Assembly (NCBI GenBank): GCA_002189035.1
Contig: NEEC01000154.1
Span: 1 to 63,887, forward strand
DNA from: Utricularia gibba
Lineage: Eukaryota > Streptophyta > Magnoliopsida > Lamiales > Lentibulariaceae
Length of the DNA stretch: 63,887 nt
Reading direction: 5' to 3'
The position numbers and the translations under genes were made by a program. Below the pieces are notes generated by a model, which was not told the origin of the DNA, made no database searches, and saw only the letters and a list, made by a program, of their open reading frames with translations. How positions within the stretch are numbered: the stretch's first letter is position 1; the number at the start of each line of letters is the position of its first letter. Below are positions 24,264 through 35,600 of this stretch, piece by piece.

Positions 24264-25964
24264 ACGGAATGGTGCACGAGGCCTGCATCAGGTGTGGGTT
24301 GGAACACAACCGTGGCATTGTAAGGGATCGCCTCAAAAACAAAAATTTCACACCTTCCAATGAAATGCATATGTTTTGAAGCGAGAAATCACATTCGCGT
24401 CGAATCGGAAGTCCGAGTCGCATCATCGCGAACGTCGTGGCCACTTTGTGGCACAATTGAAGGCTAATATAAGGCAATAATTCGAGCTCTGATACATGTC
24501 GGACGACGAAGCTTAAAAACGGAAGATGACCGCCTCTGGAATGAGCTTCGAAACGGTGTGTGTGTGCAACAAGGCTCATCACGGTTTTCAAGATATTTAC
24601 AAAATACGGAATGGTGCACGAGGCCTGCATCAGGTGTGGGTTGGAACACAACCGTGGCATTGTAAGGGATCGCCTCTAAAAAAAATTTCACACCTTCCAA
24701 TGAAATGCATATGTTTTGAAAGCGAGAAATCCCATTCGCGTCGAATCGGAAGTCCGGTCGCATCATCGCGAACGTCGTGGCCACTTTGTGGCACAATTGA
24801 AGGTAATATAAGGCAATAATTCGAGCTCTGATATATTGTCGGACGACGAAGCTTCAAAAACGGAAGATGACCGCCCTGGAATGAGCTTCGAAACGGTGTG
24901 TCGTGCGCAACGTGGCTCATCACGGTTTTCAAGATATCGAAAAATACGGAATGGTGCACGAGGCCTTCATCAGGTGTGGGTTGGAACACAACCGTGGCAT
25001 TGTAAGGGATCGCCTCAAAAACGAAAAAATTTCACACCTTCCAATGAAATCCATATGTTTGAAAGCGAGAAATCCCATTCGCGTCGAATCGGAAGTCCGA
25101 GTCGCATCATCGCGAACGTGGCCACTTTGTGGCACAATTGAAGGCTAATATAAGGCAATAATTCGAGCTCTGATACATCGTCGGACGACGAAGCTTCCAA
25201 AAACGGAAGATGACCGCCCTGGAATGAGCTTCGAAACGGTGTGTCGTGGCAACGTGGCTCATCACGGTTTCAAGATATCGAAAATACGGAATGGTGCACG
25301 AGGCCTGCATCAGGTGTGGGTTGGAACACAACCGTGCATTGTAAGGGATCGCCTCAAAAACAAAAATTTCACACCTTCCAATGAAATGCATATGTTTTGC
25401 AAGCGAGAAATCCATTTGCGTCGAATTGGAAGCCCGAGTCGCATCATCGCGACGTCGTGGCCACTTTGTGGCACAATTGAAGGCTAATATAAGGCAATAA
25501 TTCGAGCTCTGATACATCGTCGGACGACGAAGCTTCAAAAACGGAAGATGACCGCTCGGAATGAGCTTCGAACGGTGTCGTGTGCAACAAGGCTCATCAC
25601 GGTTTTCAAGATATTACAAAATACGGAATGGTGCACGAGGCCTGCATCAGGTGTGGGTTGGAACACACCGTGGCATTGTAAGGGTTCGCCTCTTAAAAAA
25701 AAATTTCATACCTTCCAATGAAATCCATATGTTTGAATGCGAGAAACCCATTCGCGTCGAATCGGAAGTCCGAGGTCGCATCATCGCGAACGTCGTGGCC
25801 ACTTTGTGGCACAATTGAAGGCTAATATAAGGCAATAATTCGAGCTCTGATATATCGTCGAACGACAAAGCTTCAAAAACGGAAGATGACCGCCTCGGAA
25901 TGAGCTTCGAAACGGTGTGTCGTGCAAACGTGGCTCATCACGGTTTTCAAGATATCGATAAAAT
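24264..25964. repeat. Five-unit higher-order repeat A-T'-C-A-B, copy 2
   Basis: The units start at 24264, 24606, 24946, 25286 and 25623. The first has an A-type head and GCAACAAGG/TTTAC tail but a C-type middle (GAATCGGAAGTCCGAG), so it is a partial chimera. The unit at 24606 is T' (GGGATCGCCTCT after TTTAC, AAAGCGAGAAATCCC, TATATTGTCGGACGACGAAG). 24946 is C with TTCATC. 25286 is A-like. 25623 is B with GGGTTCGCCTCTT and TGTCGAACGACAAAGC. Total length is about 1,701 bp. Confidence 0.65.
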
Positions 25965-26623
25965 ACGGAATGGTGCACGAGGCCTGCATCAGGTGTGGGT
26001 TGGAACACAACCGTGGCATTGTAAGGGATCGCTCAAAAACAAAAATTTCACACTTCCAATGAAATGCATATGTTTTGAAGCGAGAAATCATTCGCGTCGA
26101 ATCGGAAGTCCGAGTCGCATCATCGCGAACGTCGTGGCCACTTTGTGGCAATTGAAGGCTAATATAAGGCAATAATTCGAGCTCTGATATATTGTCGGAC
26201 GACGAAGCTTCAAAAACGGAAGATGACCGCCCTGGAATGAGCTTCGAAACGGTGTGTCGCAAGGCTCATCACGGTTTTCAAGATATTTACAAAATACGGA
26301 ATGGTGCACGAGGCCTGCATCAGGTGTGGTTGGAAGCATTGTAAGGGATCGCTCTAAAACGAAAATTTCATACCTTCCAATGAAATCATATGTTTGAATG
26401 CGAGAAACCCATTCGCGTCGAATCGGAAGTCCGAGGTCGCATCATCGCGAACGTCGTGGCCACTTTGTGGCACAATTGAAGGCTAATATAAGGCAATAAT
26501 TCGAGCTCTGATACATCGTCGACGACAAGCTTGCAAAACGGAAGATGACCGCCTCGGAATGAGCTTCGAAACGGTGTGTCGTGCAAACGTGGCTCATCAC
26601 GGTTTTCAAGATATCGATAAAAT

Positions 26624-28331
26624 ACGGAATGGTGCACGAGGCCTGCATCAGGTGTGGGTTGGAACACAACCGTGCCATTGTAAGGGATCGCCTCAAAAAC
26701 AAAAATTTCACACCTTCCAATGAAATGCATGTGTTTTGCAAGCGAGAAATCACATTTGCGTCGAATTGGAAGCCCGAGTCGCATCATCGCGAACGTCGTG
26801 GCCACTTTGTGGCACAATTGAAGGCTAATATAAGGCAATAATTCGAGCTCTGATATATTGTCGGACGACGAAGCTTCAAAACGGAAGATGACCGCCTGGA
26901 ATGAGCTTCGAAACGGTGTGTCGTGTGCAACAAGGCTCATCACGGTTTTCAAGATATTTACAAAATACGGAATGGTGCACGAGGCCTGCATCAGGTGTGG
27001 GTTGGAACACACTGGCATTGTAAGGGATCGCTCTAAAACGAAAATTTCACACCTTCCAATGAAATGCATATGTTTTGAAGCGAGAAATCAATTCGCGTCG
27101 AATCGGAAGTCCGAGGTCGCATCATCGCGAACGTCGTGGCCACTTTGTGGCACAATTGAAGGGTAATATAAGGAAATAATTCGAGCTCTGATATATTGTC
27201 GAACGACGAAGCTTCAAAAACGGAAGATGACCGCCCGGAATGAGCTTCGAAACGGTGTGTCGTGCAACGTGGCTCATCACGGTTTCAAGATATCGAGAAA
27301 ATACGGAATGGTGCACGAGGCCTTCATCAGGTGTGGGTTGGAACACAACCGTGGCATTGTAAGGGATCGCCTCAAAAACAAAAATTTCACACCTTCCAAT
27401 GAAATCCATATGTTTTGAAAGCGAGAAATCCATTCGCGTCGAATCGGAAGTCCGAGGTCGCATCATCGCGAACGTCGTGGCCACTTTTTGGCACAATTGA
27501 AGGGTAATATAAGGCAATAATTCGAGCTCTGATATATTGTCGGACGACGAAGCTTCCAAAACGGAAGATGACCGCCCTAGAATGAGCTTCGAAACGGTGT
27601 GTCGTGCGCGTGGCTCATCACGGTTTTCAAGATATCGATAAAATACGGAATGGTGCACGAGGCCTGCATCAGGTGTGGGTTGGAACACAACCGTGCATTG
27701 TAAGGGATCGCCTCAAAAACAAAAATTTCACACCTTCCAATGAAATGCATATTTTGCAAGCGAGAAATCACATTTGCGTCGAATTGGAAGCCCCGAGTCG
27801 CATCATCGCGAACGTCGTGGCCACTTTGTGGCACAATTGAAGGCTAATATAAGGCAATAATTCGAGCTCTGATACATCGTCGGACGACGAAGCTTCAAAA
27901 ACGGAAGATGACCGCTCTGGAATGAGCTTCGAAACGGTGTGTCGTGTGCAACAAGGCTCATCACGGTTTTCAAGATATTTACAAAATACGGAATGGTGCA
28001 CGAGGCCTGCATCAGGTGTGGGTTGGAACACAACCGTGGCATTGTAAGGGTTCGCCTCTTAAACAAAAATTTCATACCTTCCAATGAAATCCATATGTCT
28101 TGAATGCGAGAAAACCCATTCGCGTCGAATCGGAAGTCCGAGGTCGCATCATCGCGAACGTCGTGGCCACTTTGTGGCACAATTGAAGGCTAATATAAGG
28201 CAATAATTCGAGCTCTGATATATTGTCGAACGACAAGCTTGAAAACGGAAGATGACCGCCTGGGAATGAGCTTCGAAACGGTGTGTCGTGTGAAACGTGG
28301 CTCATCACGGTTTTCAAGATATCGATAAAAT
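26624..28331. repeat. Five-unit higher-order repeat A-T'-C-A-B, copy 3
   Basis: The units start at 26624 (A), 26967 (T', with ATAAGGAAATA as in copy 1), 27303 (C, TTCATC head, CGAG junction before it), 27645 (A) and 27988 (B, with TGTCTTGAATGCGAGAAAAC and TTGTCGAACGACAAG). Total length is about 1,708 bp. It passes directly into the clean A-B dimers of the next block, so the five-unit string can be read as an A-T'-C module in front of A-B dimers. Confidence 0.7.
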
Positions 28332-28676
28332 ACGGAATGGTGCACGAGGCCTCATCAGGTGTGGGTTGGAACACAACCGTGGCATTGTAAGGGATCGCCT
28401 CAAAAACAAAAATTTCACACCTTCCAATGAAATGCATATGTTTTGCAAGCGAGAAATCACATTTGCGTCGAATTGGAAGCCCCGAGTCGCATCATCGCGA
28501 ACGTCGTGGCCACTTTGTGGCACAATTGAAGGCTAATATAAGGCAATAATTCGAGCTCTGATACATCGTCGGACGACGAAGCTTCAAAAACGGAAGATGA
28601 CCGCTCTGGAATGAGCTTCGAAACGGTGTGTCGTGTGCAACAAGGCTCATCACGGTTTTCAAGATATTTACAAAAT

Positions 28677-29019
28677 ACGGAATGGTGCACGAGGCCTGCA
28701 TCAGGTGTGGGTTGGAACACACTCGTGGCATTGTAAGGGTTCGCCTCTAAAACAAAAATTTCATACCTTCCAATGAAATCCATATGTCTTGAAGCGAGAA
28801 AACCCATTCGCGTCGAATCGGAAGTCCGAGGTCGCATCATCGCGAACGTCGTGGCCACTTTGTGGCACAATTGAAGGCTAATATAAGGCAATAATTCGAG
28901 CTCTGATATATTGTCGAACGACAAAGCTTAAAACGGAAGATGACCGCCTCGGAATGAGCTTCGAAACGGTGTGTCGTGTGAAACGTGGCTCATCACGGTT
29001 TTCAAGATATCGATAAAAT
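28677..29019. repeat. Representative type B unit (343 bp)
   Basis: Follows a TTTAC junction. Markers in order: GGAACACACTCGTGG, GGGTTCGCCTCTAAAAC, TTTCATACCTTCC, CCATATGTCTTGAAGCG, GAGAAAACCCATTCGCG, GAATCGGAAGTCCGAGG, GAAGGCTAAT, TATATTGTCGAACGACAAAG, GCCTCGGAATG, GTGTGAAACGTGG and a CGAT junction out. It has no reading frame with any coding character; its frames repeat the same peptide fragments as all other units. Confidence 0.85.
28911..28924. other. Dyad element, form 2 (TTGTCG-AA-CGACAA), representative of type B units
   Basis: This is the same position in the unit as form 1, but both arms carry matching changes (C to T on the left, G to A on the right), so the six-base arms remain perfectly complementary. 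Type C units commonly carry TTGTCGGACGACGA, where one pair is broken, and mixed forms such as TTGTCGAACGACG (near 22795) exist. The paired change is therefore suggestive, not strict. Confidence 0.45.
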
Positions 29020-29365
29020 ACGGAATGGTGCACGAGGCCTGCATCAGGTGTGGGTTGGAACACAACCGTGGCATTGTAAGGGATCGCCTCAAAAACAAAA
29101 ATTTCACACCTTCCAATGAAATGCATATGTTTTGCAAGCGAGAAATCACATTTGCGTCGAATTGGAAGCCCCGAGTCGCATCATCGCGAACGTCGTGGCC
29201 ACTTTGTGGCACAATTGAAGGGTAATATAAGGCAATAATTCGAGCTCTGATACATCGTCGGACGACGAAGCTTCAAAAACGGAAGATGACCGCTCTGGAA
29301 TGAGCTTCGAAACGGTGTGTCGTGTGCAACAAGGCTCATCACGGTTTTCAAGATATTTACAAAAT
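29020..29365. repeat. Representative type A unit (346 bp, full length)
   Basis: Follows a CGAT junction. Markers in order: CCTGCATC, GGGATCGCCTCAAAAAC, TTTCACACCTTCC, TGCATATGTTTTGCAAGCG, GAGAAATCACATTTGCG, GAATTGGAAGCCCCGAG, TACATCGTCGGACGACG, GCTTCAAAAACGG, GCTCTGGAATG, GTGTGCAACAAGG and a TTTAC junction out. At 346 bp it fills every position seen in the family. My hand count on the A type gives GC near 46-47% and about 24 CpG. Confidence 0.88.
29255..29268. other. Dyad element, form 1 (TCGTCG-GA-CGACGA), representative of one per unit
   Basis: Two perfectly complementary six-base arms flank a two-base centre. The element lies just before GAAGCTTC (itself an eight-base palindrome) and recurs in nearly all A units. 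Such a dyad could be a protein-binding half-site pair or simply a chance palindrome. No known binding motif is claimed. A frequent one-base loss (GG to G) creates GTCGAC in many units. Confidence 0.5.
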
Positions 29366-29705
29366 ACGGAATGGTGCACGAGGCCTGCATCAGGTGTGGG
29401 TTGGAACACAACCGTGGCATTGTAAGGGTTCGCCTCTAAAACAAAAATTTCATACCTTCCAATGAAATCCATATGTCTTGAATGCGAGAAAACCCATTCG
29501 CGTCGAATCGGAAGTCCGAGGTCGCATCATCGCGAACGTCGTGGCCACTTTGTGGCACAATTGAAGGCTAATATAAGGCAATAATTCGAGCTCTGATATA
29601 TCGTCGAACGACAAGCTTCAAAACGGAAGATGACCGCCTCGGAATGAGCTTCGAAACGGTGTGTCGTGCAACGTGGCTCATCACGGTTTTCAATATCGAT
29701 AAAAT

Positions 29706-32694
29706 ACGGAATGGTGCACGAGGCCTTCATCAGGTGTGGGTTGGAACACAACCGTGGCATTGTAAGGGATTCAAAAACAAAAATTTCACACCTTCCAATG
29801 AAATGCATATTTGCAAGCGAGAAATCCATTTGCGTCGAATTGGAAGCCCGAGTCGCATCATCGCGTACGTCGTGGCCACTTTGTGGCACAATTGAAGGCT
29901 AATATAAGGCAATAATTCGATTCTGATACATCGTCGACGACGAAGCTTCAAAAACGGAAGATGACCGCCTGGAATGAGCTTCGAAACGGTGTGTCGTGTG
30001 CAACGGCTCATCACGGTTTCAAGATATCGAAAAATACGGAATGGTGCACGAGGCCTTCATCAGGTGTGGGTTGGAACACACCGTGGCATTGTAAGGGATC
30101 GCCTCAAAACAAAAATTTCACACCTTCCAATGAAATGCATATGTTTTGAAAGCGAAAATCCATTCGCGTCGAATCGGAAGTCCGAGGTCGCATCATCGCG
30201 AACGTCGTGGCCACTTTTGGCACAATTGAAGGGTAATATAAGGCAATAATTCGAGCTCTGATATATTGTCGGACAAAGCTTCCAAAACGGAAGATGACCG
30301 CCCGGAATGAGCTTTTAAACGGTGTGTCGTGCGCAACGTGGCTCATCACGGTTTCAAGATATCGATAAAATACGGAATGGTGCACGACTTCAGGTGTGGG
30401 TTGGAACACAACCCATTGTAAGGGATCGCCTCAAAACAAAAATTTCACACCTTCCAATGAAATGCATATTTTGCAAGCGAGAAATCCATTTGCGTCGAAT
30501 GGAAGCCCGAGTCGCATCATCGCGACGTCGTGGCCACTTTGTGGCACAATTGAAGGCTAATATAAGGCAATAATTCGATCTCTGATACATCGTCGGACGA
30601 CGAAGCTTCAAAAACGGAAGATGACCGCTCTGGAATGAGCTTCGAAACGGTGTGTCGTGTGCAACAAGGCTCATCACGGTTTTCAAGATATTTACAAAAT
30701 ACGGAATGGTGCACGAGGCCTGCATCAGGTGTGGGTTGGAACACACCGTGGCATTGTAAGGGTTGCCTCAAAACAAAAATTTCATACCTTCCAATGAAAT
30801 CCATATGTTTGAAGCGAGAAAACCATTCGCGTCGAATCGGAAGTCCGAGGTCGCATCATCGCGAACGTCGTGGCCACTTTGTGGCACAATTGAAGGCTAA
30901 TATAAGGCAATAATTCGAGCTCTGATACATGTCGAACGACAAAGCTTCAAAACGGAAGATGACCGCTCGGAATGAGCTTCGAACGGTGTGTCGTGCAACG
31001 TGGCTCATCACGGTTTTCAAGATATCGAAAAATACGGAATGGTGCACGAGGCCTTCATCAGGTGTGGGTTGGAACACAACCGTGGCATTGTAAGGGATCG
31101 CCTCAAAACAAAATTTCACACCTTCCAATGAAATGCATATCTTTGCAAGCGAGAAATCACATTTGCGTCGAATTGGAAGCCCGAGTCGCATCATCGCGTA
31201 CGTCGTGGCCACTTTGTGGCACAATTGAAGGCTAATATAAGGCAATAATTCGATCTCTGATACATCGTCGGACGACGAAGCTTCAAAACGGAAGATGACC
31301 GCTCTGGAATGAGCTTCGAAACGGTGTGTCGTGTGCAACAAGGCTCATCACGGTTTCAAGATATTAAAATACGGAATGGTGCACGAGGCCTGCATCAGGT
31401 GTGGGTTGGAACACACCGTGGCATTGTAAGGGTTGCCTCTAAACAAAAATTTCATACCTTCCAATGAAATCCATATGTCTTGAATGCGAGAAAACCCATT
31501 CGCGTCGAATCGGAAGTCCGAGGTCGCATCATCGCGAACGTCGTGGCCACTTTGTGGCACAATTGAAGGCTAATATAAGGCAATAATTCGAGCTCTGATA
31601 TATGTCGAACGACAAAGCTTCAAAACGGAAGATGACCGCCTCGGAATGAGCTTCAAACGGTGTGTCGTGTAAACGTGGCTCATCACGGTTTTCAAGATAT
31701 CGAAAAATACGGAATGGTGCACGAGGCCTTCATCAGGTGTGGGTTGGAACACAACCGTGCATTGTAAGGGATCGCCTCAAAAACAAAAATTTCACACCTT
31801 CCAATGAAATGCATATTTTGCAAGCGAGAAATCACATTTGCGTCGAATTGGAAGCCCGAGTCGCATCATCGCGAACGTCGTGGCCATTTGTGGCACAATT
31901 GAAGGCTAATATAAGGAAATATTCGAGCTCTGATATTGTCGGACGACGAAGCTTCAAAACGGAAGATGACGCCTGGAATGAGCTTCGAAACGGTGTGTCG
32001 TCGTGGCTCATCACGGTTTCAAGATATCAAAATACGGAATGGTGCACGAGGCCTTCATCAGGTGTGGGTTGGAAACAACCGTGGCATTGTAAGGGATCGC
32101 CTCAAAAACGAAAAATTTCACACCTTCCAATGAAATCCATGTTTTTGAAGCGAGAAATCCCATTGCGTCGAATCGGAAGTCCGAGGTCGCATCGCGAACG
32201 TCGTGGCCACTTTTTGGCACAATTGAAGGGTAAATAAGGCAATAATTCGAGCTCTGATATATTGTCGGACGAAGCTTCAAAACGGAAGATGACGCCGAAT
32301 GAGCTTCGAAACGTGTGTCGTTACGTGGCTCATCACGGTTTCAAGATATCGAAAAATACGGAATGGTGCACGAGGCCTGCATCAGGTGTGGGTTGGAACA
32401 CAACCGTGGCATTGTAAGGGATCGCCTCAAAAACAAAAATTTCACACCTTCCAATGAAATGCATATGCAAGCGAGAAATCACATTTGCGTCGAATTGGAA
32501 GCCCGAGTCGCATCATCGCGACGTCGTGGCCACTTTGTGGCACAATTGAAGGCTAATATAAGGCAATAATTCGATCTCTGATACATCGTCGGACGACGAA
32601 GCTTCAAAAACGGAAGATGACCGCTCTGGAATGAGCTTCGAAACGGTGTGTCGTGTGCAACGGCTCATCACGGTTTTCAAGATATTTGCAAAAT
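29706..32694. repeat. Array block 8: run of short units (mean ~332 bp)
   Basis: Units start at 29706, 30036, 30372, 30701, 31034, 31371, 31709, 32034 and 32358. The nine intervals are 330, 336, 329, 333, 337, 338, 325, 324 and 337 bp, against 340-346 in the block immediately before. Losses are scattered one- to six-base gaps, for example GATATCG reduced to ATATCG (29693), AGGGATTC for AGGGATCGCCTC (29768), GACGCC for GACCGCC (32291), GCATCGCG for GCATCATCGCG (32191) and GGCCATTTG for GGCCACTTTG (31883). The type markers stay readable. Either local decay or poorer base accuracy would explain this. Confidence 0.85.
30372..30700. repeat. Shortened unit (329 bp) with a damaged head
   Basis: The strongly conserved head GTGCACGAGGCCTGCATCAGG is reduced to GTGCACGACTTCAGG (30383-30397), and ACACAACCGTGGCATTG to ACACAACCCATTG. 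GCGAACG is GCGACG. The rest is A-type, with TTGCAAGCGAGAAATCC, TTCGATCTCTG, GCAACAAGG and TTTAC. The head is the most conserved part of the family, so loss here is notable. Confidence 0.75.
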
Positions 32695-35600
32695 ACGGAA
32701 TGGTGCACGAGGCCTGCATCAGGTGTGGGTTGGAACACAACCGTGGCATTGTAAGGGTTCGCCTCTAAAACAAAAATTTCACACCTTCCAATGAAATCCA
32801 TATGTTTGAATGCGAGAAAACCCATTCGCGTCGAATCGGAAGTCCGAGGTCGCATCATCGCGAACGTCGTGGCCACTTTGTGGCACAATTGAAGGGTAAT
32901 ATAAGGCAATAATTCGAGCTCTGATACATCGTCGACGACGAAGCTTCAAAAACGGAAGATGACCGCCTGGAATGAGCTTCGAAACGGTGTGTCGTGTGCA
33001 ACGTGGCTCATCACGGTTTTCAAGATATTTAAAATACGGAATGGTGCACGAGGCCTGCATCAGGTGTGGGTTGGAACACACCGTGGCATTGTAAGGGATC
33101 GCCTCTAAAACAAAATTTCACACCTTCCAATGAAATCCATATGTCTTGAATGCGAGAAAACCCATTCGCGTCGAATCGGAAGTCCGAGTCGCATCATCGC
33201 GAACGTCGTGGCCACTTTGTGGCACAATTGAAGGGTAATATAAGGCAATAATTCGAGCTCTGAACATCGTCGGACGACGAAGCTTCAAAACGGAAGATGA
33301 CCGCCTCGAATGAGCTTCGAAACGGTGTGTCGTGCGCAACGTGGCTCATCACGGTTTCAAGATATCGAGAAAATACGGAATGGTGCACGAGGCCTTCATC
33401 AGGTGTGGGTTGGAACACAACCGTGGCATTGTAAGGGATCGCCTCAAAAACGAAAAATTTCACACCTTCCAATGAAATGCATATGTTTTGAAAGCGAGAA
33501 ATCACATTTGCGTCGAATTGGAAGCCCCGAGTCGCATCATCGCGACGTCGTGGCCACTTTGTGGCACAATTGAAGGCTAATATAAGGCAATAATTCGAGC
33601 TCTGATACATCGTCGGACGACGAAGCTTCAAAAACGGAAGATGACCGCCTGGAATGAGCTTCGAAACGGTGTGTCGTGTGCAACAAGGCTCATCACGGTT
33701 TTCAAGATATTTACAAAATACGGAATGGTGCACGAGGCCTGCATCAGGTGTGGGTTGGAACACACCGTGGCATTGTAAGGGTTCGCCTCTAAAACAAAAA
33801 TTTCATACCTTCCAATGAAATCCATATGTTTGAAGCGAGAAAACCCATTCGCGTCGAATCGGAAGTCCGAGGTCGCATCATCGCGAACGTCGTGGCCACT
33901 TTGTGGCACAATTGAAGGCTAATATAAGGCAATAATTCGAGCTCTGATACATCGTCGGACGACAAAGCTTCAAAACGGAAGATGACCGCTCGGAATGAGC
34001 TTCGAAACGGTGTGTCGTGTGAAACGTGGCTCATCACGGTTTTCAAGATATCGATAAAATACGGAATGGTGCACGAGGCCTGCATCAGGTGTGGGTTGGA
34101 ACACAACCGTGGCATTGTAAGGGATCGCCTCAAAAACAAAAATTTCACACCTTCCAATGAAATGCATATGTTTTGAAGCGAGAAATCCATTTGCGTCGAA
34201 TCGGAAGCCCGAGTCGCATCATCGCGAACGTCGTGGCCACTTTGTGGCACAATTGAAGGCTAATATAAGGCAATAATTCGAGCTCTGATATATTGTCGGA
34301 CGACGAAGCTTCAAAACGGAAGATGACCGCCCTGGAATGAGCTTCGAAACGGTGTGTCGTGCAACGTGGCTCATCACGGTTTTCAAGATATCAAAAATAC
34401 GGAATGGTGCACGAGGCCTGCATCAGGTGTGGGTTGGAACACACCGTGGCATTGTAAGGGATCGCCTCAAAAACAAAAATTTCACACCTTCCAATGAAAT
34501 CATATGTTTTGAAGCGAGAAATCCATTTGCGTCGAATTGGAAGCCGAGTCGCATCATCGCGAACGTCGTGGCCACTTTGTGGCACAATTGAAGGTAATAT
34601 AAGGCAATAATTCGAGCTCTGATACATCGTCGGACGACGAAGCTTCAAAAACGGAAGATGACCGCCTGGAATGAGCTTCGAAACGGTGTGTCGTGTGCAA
34701 CAAGGCTCATCACGGTTTTCAAGATATTACAAAATACGGAATGGTGCACGAGGCCTGCATCAGGTGTGGGTTGGAACACACCGTGGCATTGTAAGGGCGC
34801 CTCTAAAACAAAAATTTCACACCTTCCAATGAAATCCATATGTTTGAATGCGAGAAAACCATTCGCGTCGAATCGGAAGTCCGAGTCGCATCATCGCGAA
34901 CGTCGTGGCCACTTTGTGGCACAATTGAAGGCTAATATAAGGCAATAATTCGAGCTCTGATATATTGTCGAACGACAAAGCTTCAAAACGGAAGATGACC
35001 GCCTGGAATGAGCTTCGAAACGGTGTGTCGTGTGAAACGTGGCTCATCACGGTTTTCAAGATATCGATAAAATACGGAATGGTGCACGAGGCCTGCATCA
35101 GGTGTGGGTTGGAACACAACCGTGGCATTGTAAGGGATCGCCTCAAAAACAAAAATTTCACACCTTCCAATGAAATGCATATTTTTGCAAGCGAGAAATC
35201 ACATTTGCGTCGAATTGGAAGCCGAGTCGCATCATCGCGTACGTCGTGGCCACTTTGTGGCACAATTGAAGGCTAATATAAGGCAATAATTCGATCTCTG
35301 ATACATCGTCGGACGACGAAGCTTCAAAAAGGAAGATGACCGCTCTGGAATGAGCTTCGAAACGGTGTGTCGTGTGCAACAAGGCTCATCACGGTTTTCA
35401 AGATATTTACAAAATACGGAATGGTGCACGAGGCCTGCATCAGGTGTGGGTTGGAACACACCGTGGCATTGTAAGGGATCGCCTCTAAAACGAAAATTTC
35501 ACACCTTCCAATGAAATGCATATGTTTGAAAGCGAGAAATCCATTCGCGTCGAATCGGAAGTCCGAGGTCGCATCATCGCGAACGTCGTGGCCACTTTGT

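Larger units (their letters stand above)
20531..27644. repeat. Array block 6: region with three copies of the five-unit higher-order repeat
   Basis: Units start at 20531, 20874, 21213, 21551, 21885, 22223, 22563, 22903, 23245, 23584, 23924, 24264, 24606, 24946, 25286, 25623, 25965, 26296, 26624, 26967 and 27303. The unit order A, T', C, A, B occurs at 20531, 24264 and 26624 (the third copy runs into the next block); these copies are annotated individually. A-B pairs and extra A- or C-like units fill the spaces. The rare form ATAAGGAAATA in place of ATAAGGCAATA appears in the T' units at 20874 and 26967, linking those two copies. Confidence 0.85.
27645..29705. repeat. Array block 7: clean A-B dimers, ~689-bp period
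   Basis: Units start at 27645 (A), 27988 (B), 28332 (A), 28677 (B), 29020 (A) and 29366 (B), with intervals of 340-346 bp. TTTAC junctions at 27988, 28677 and 29366 are exactly 689 bp apart. By eye, A units 28332 and 29020 differ at about two or three places (CCTCATC against CCTGCATC, GGCTAAT against GGGTAAT). B units 27988 and 28677 differ at about ten. A and B differ from each other at about thirty. Same-type copies one dimer apart are thus far closer than neighbours, the hallmark of a higher-order repeat. The A units at 28332 and 29020 and the B unit at 28677 serve well as full-length references. Confidence 0.9.
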
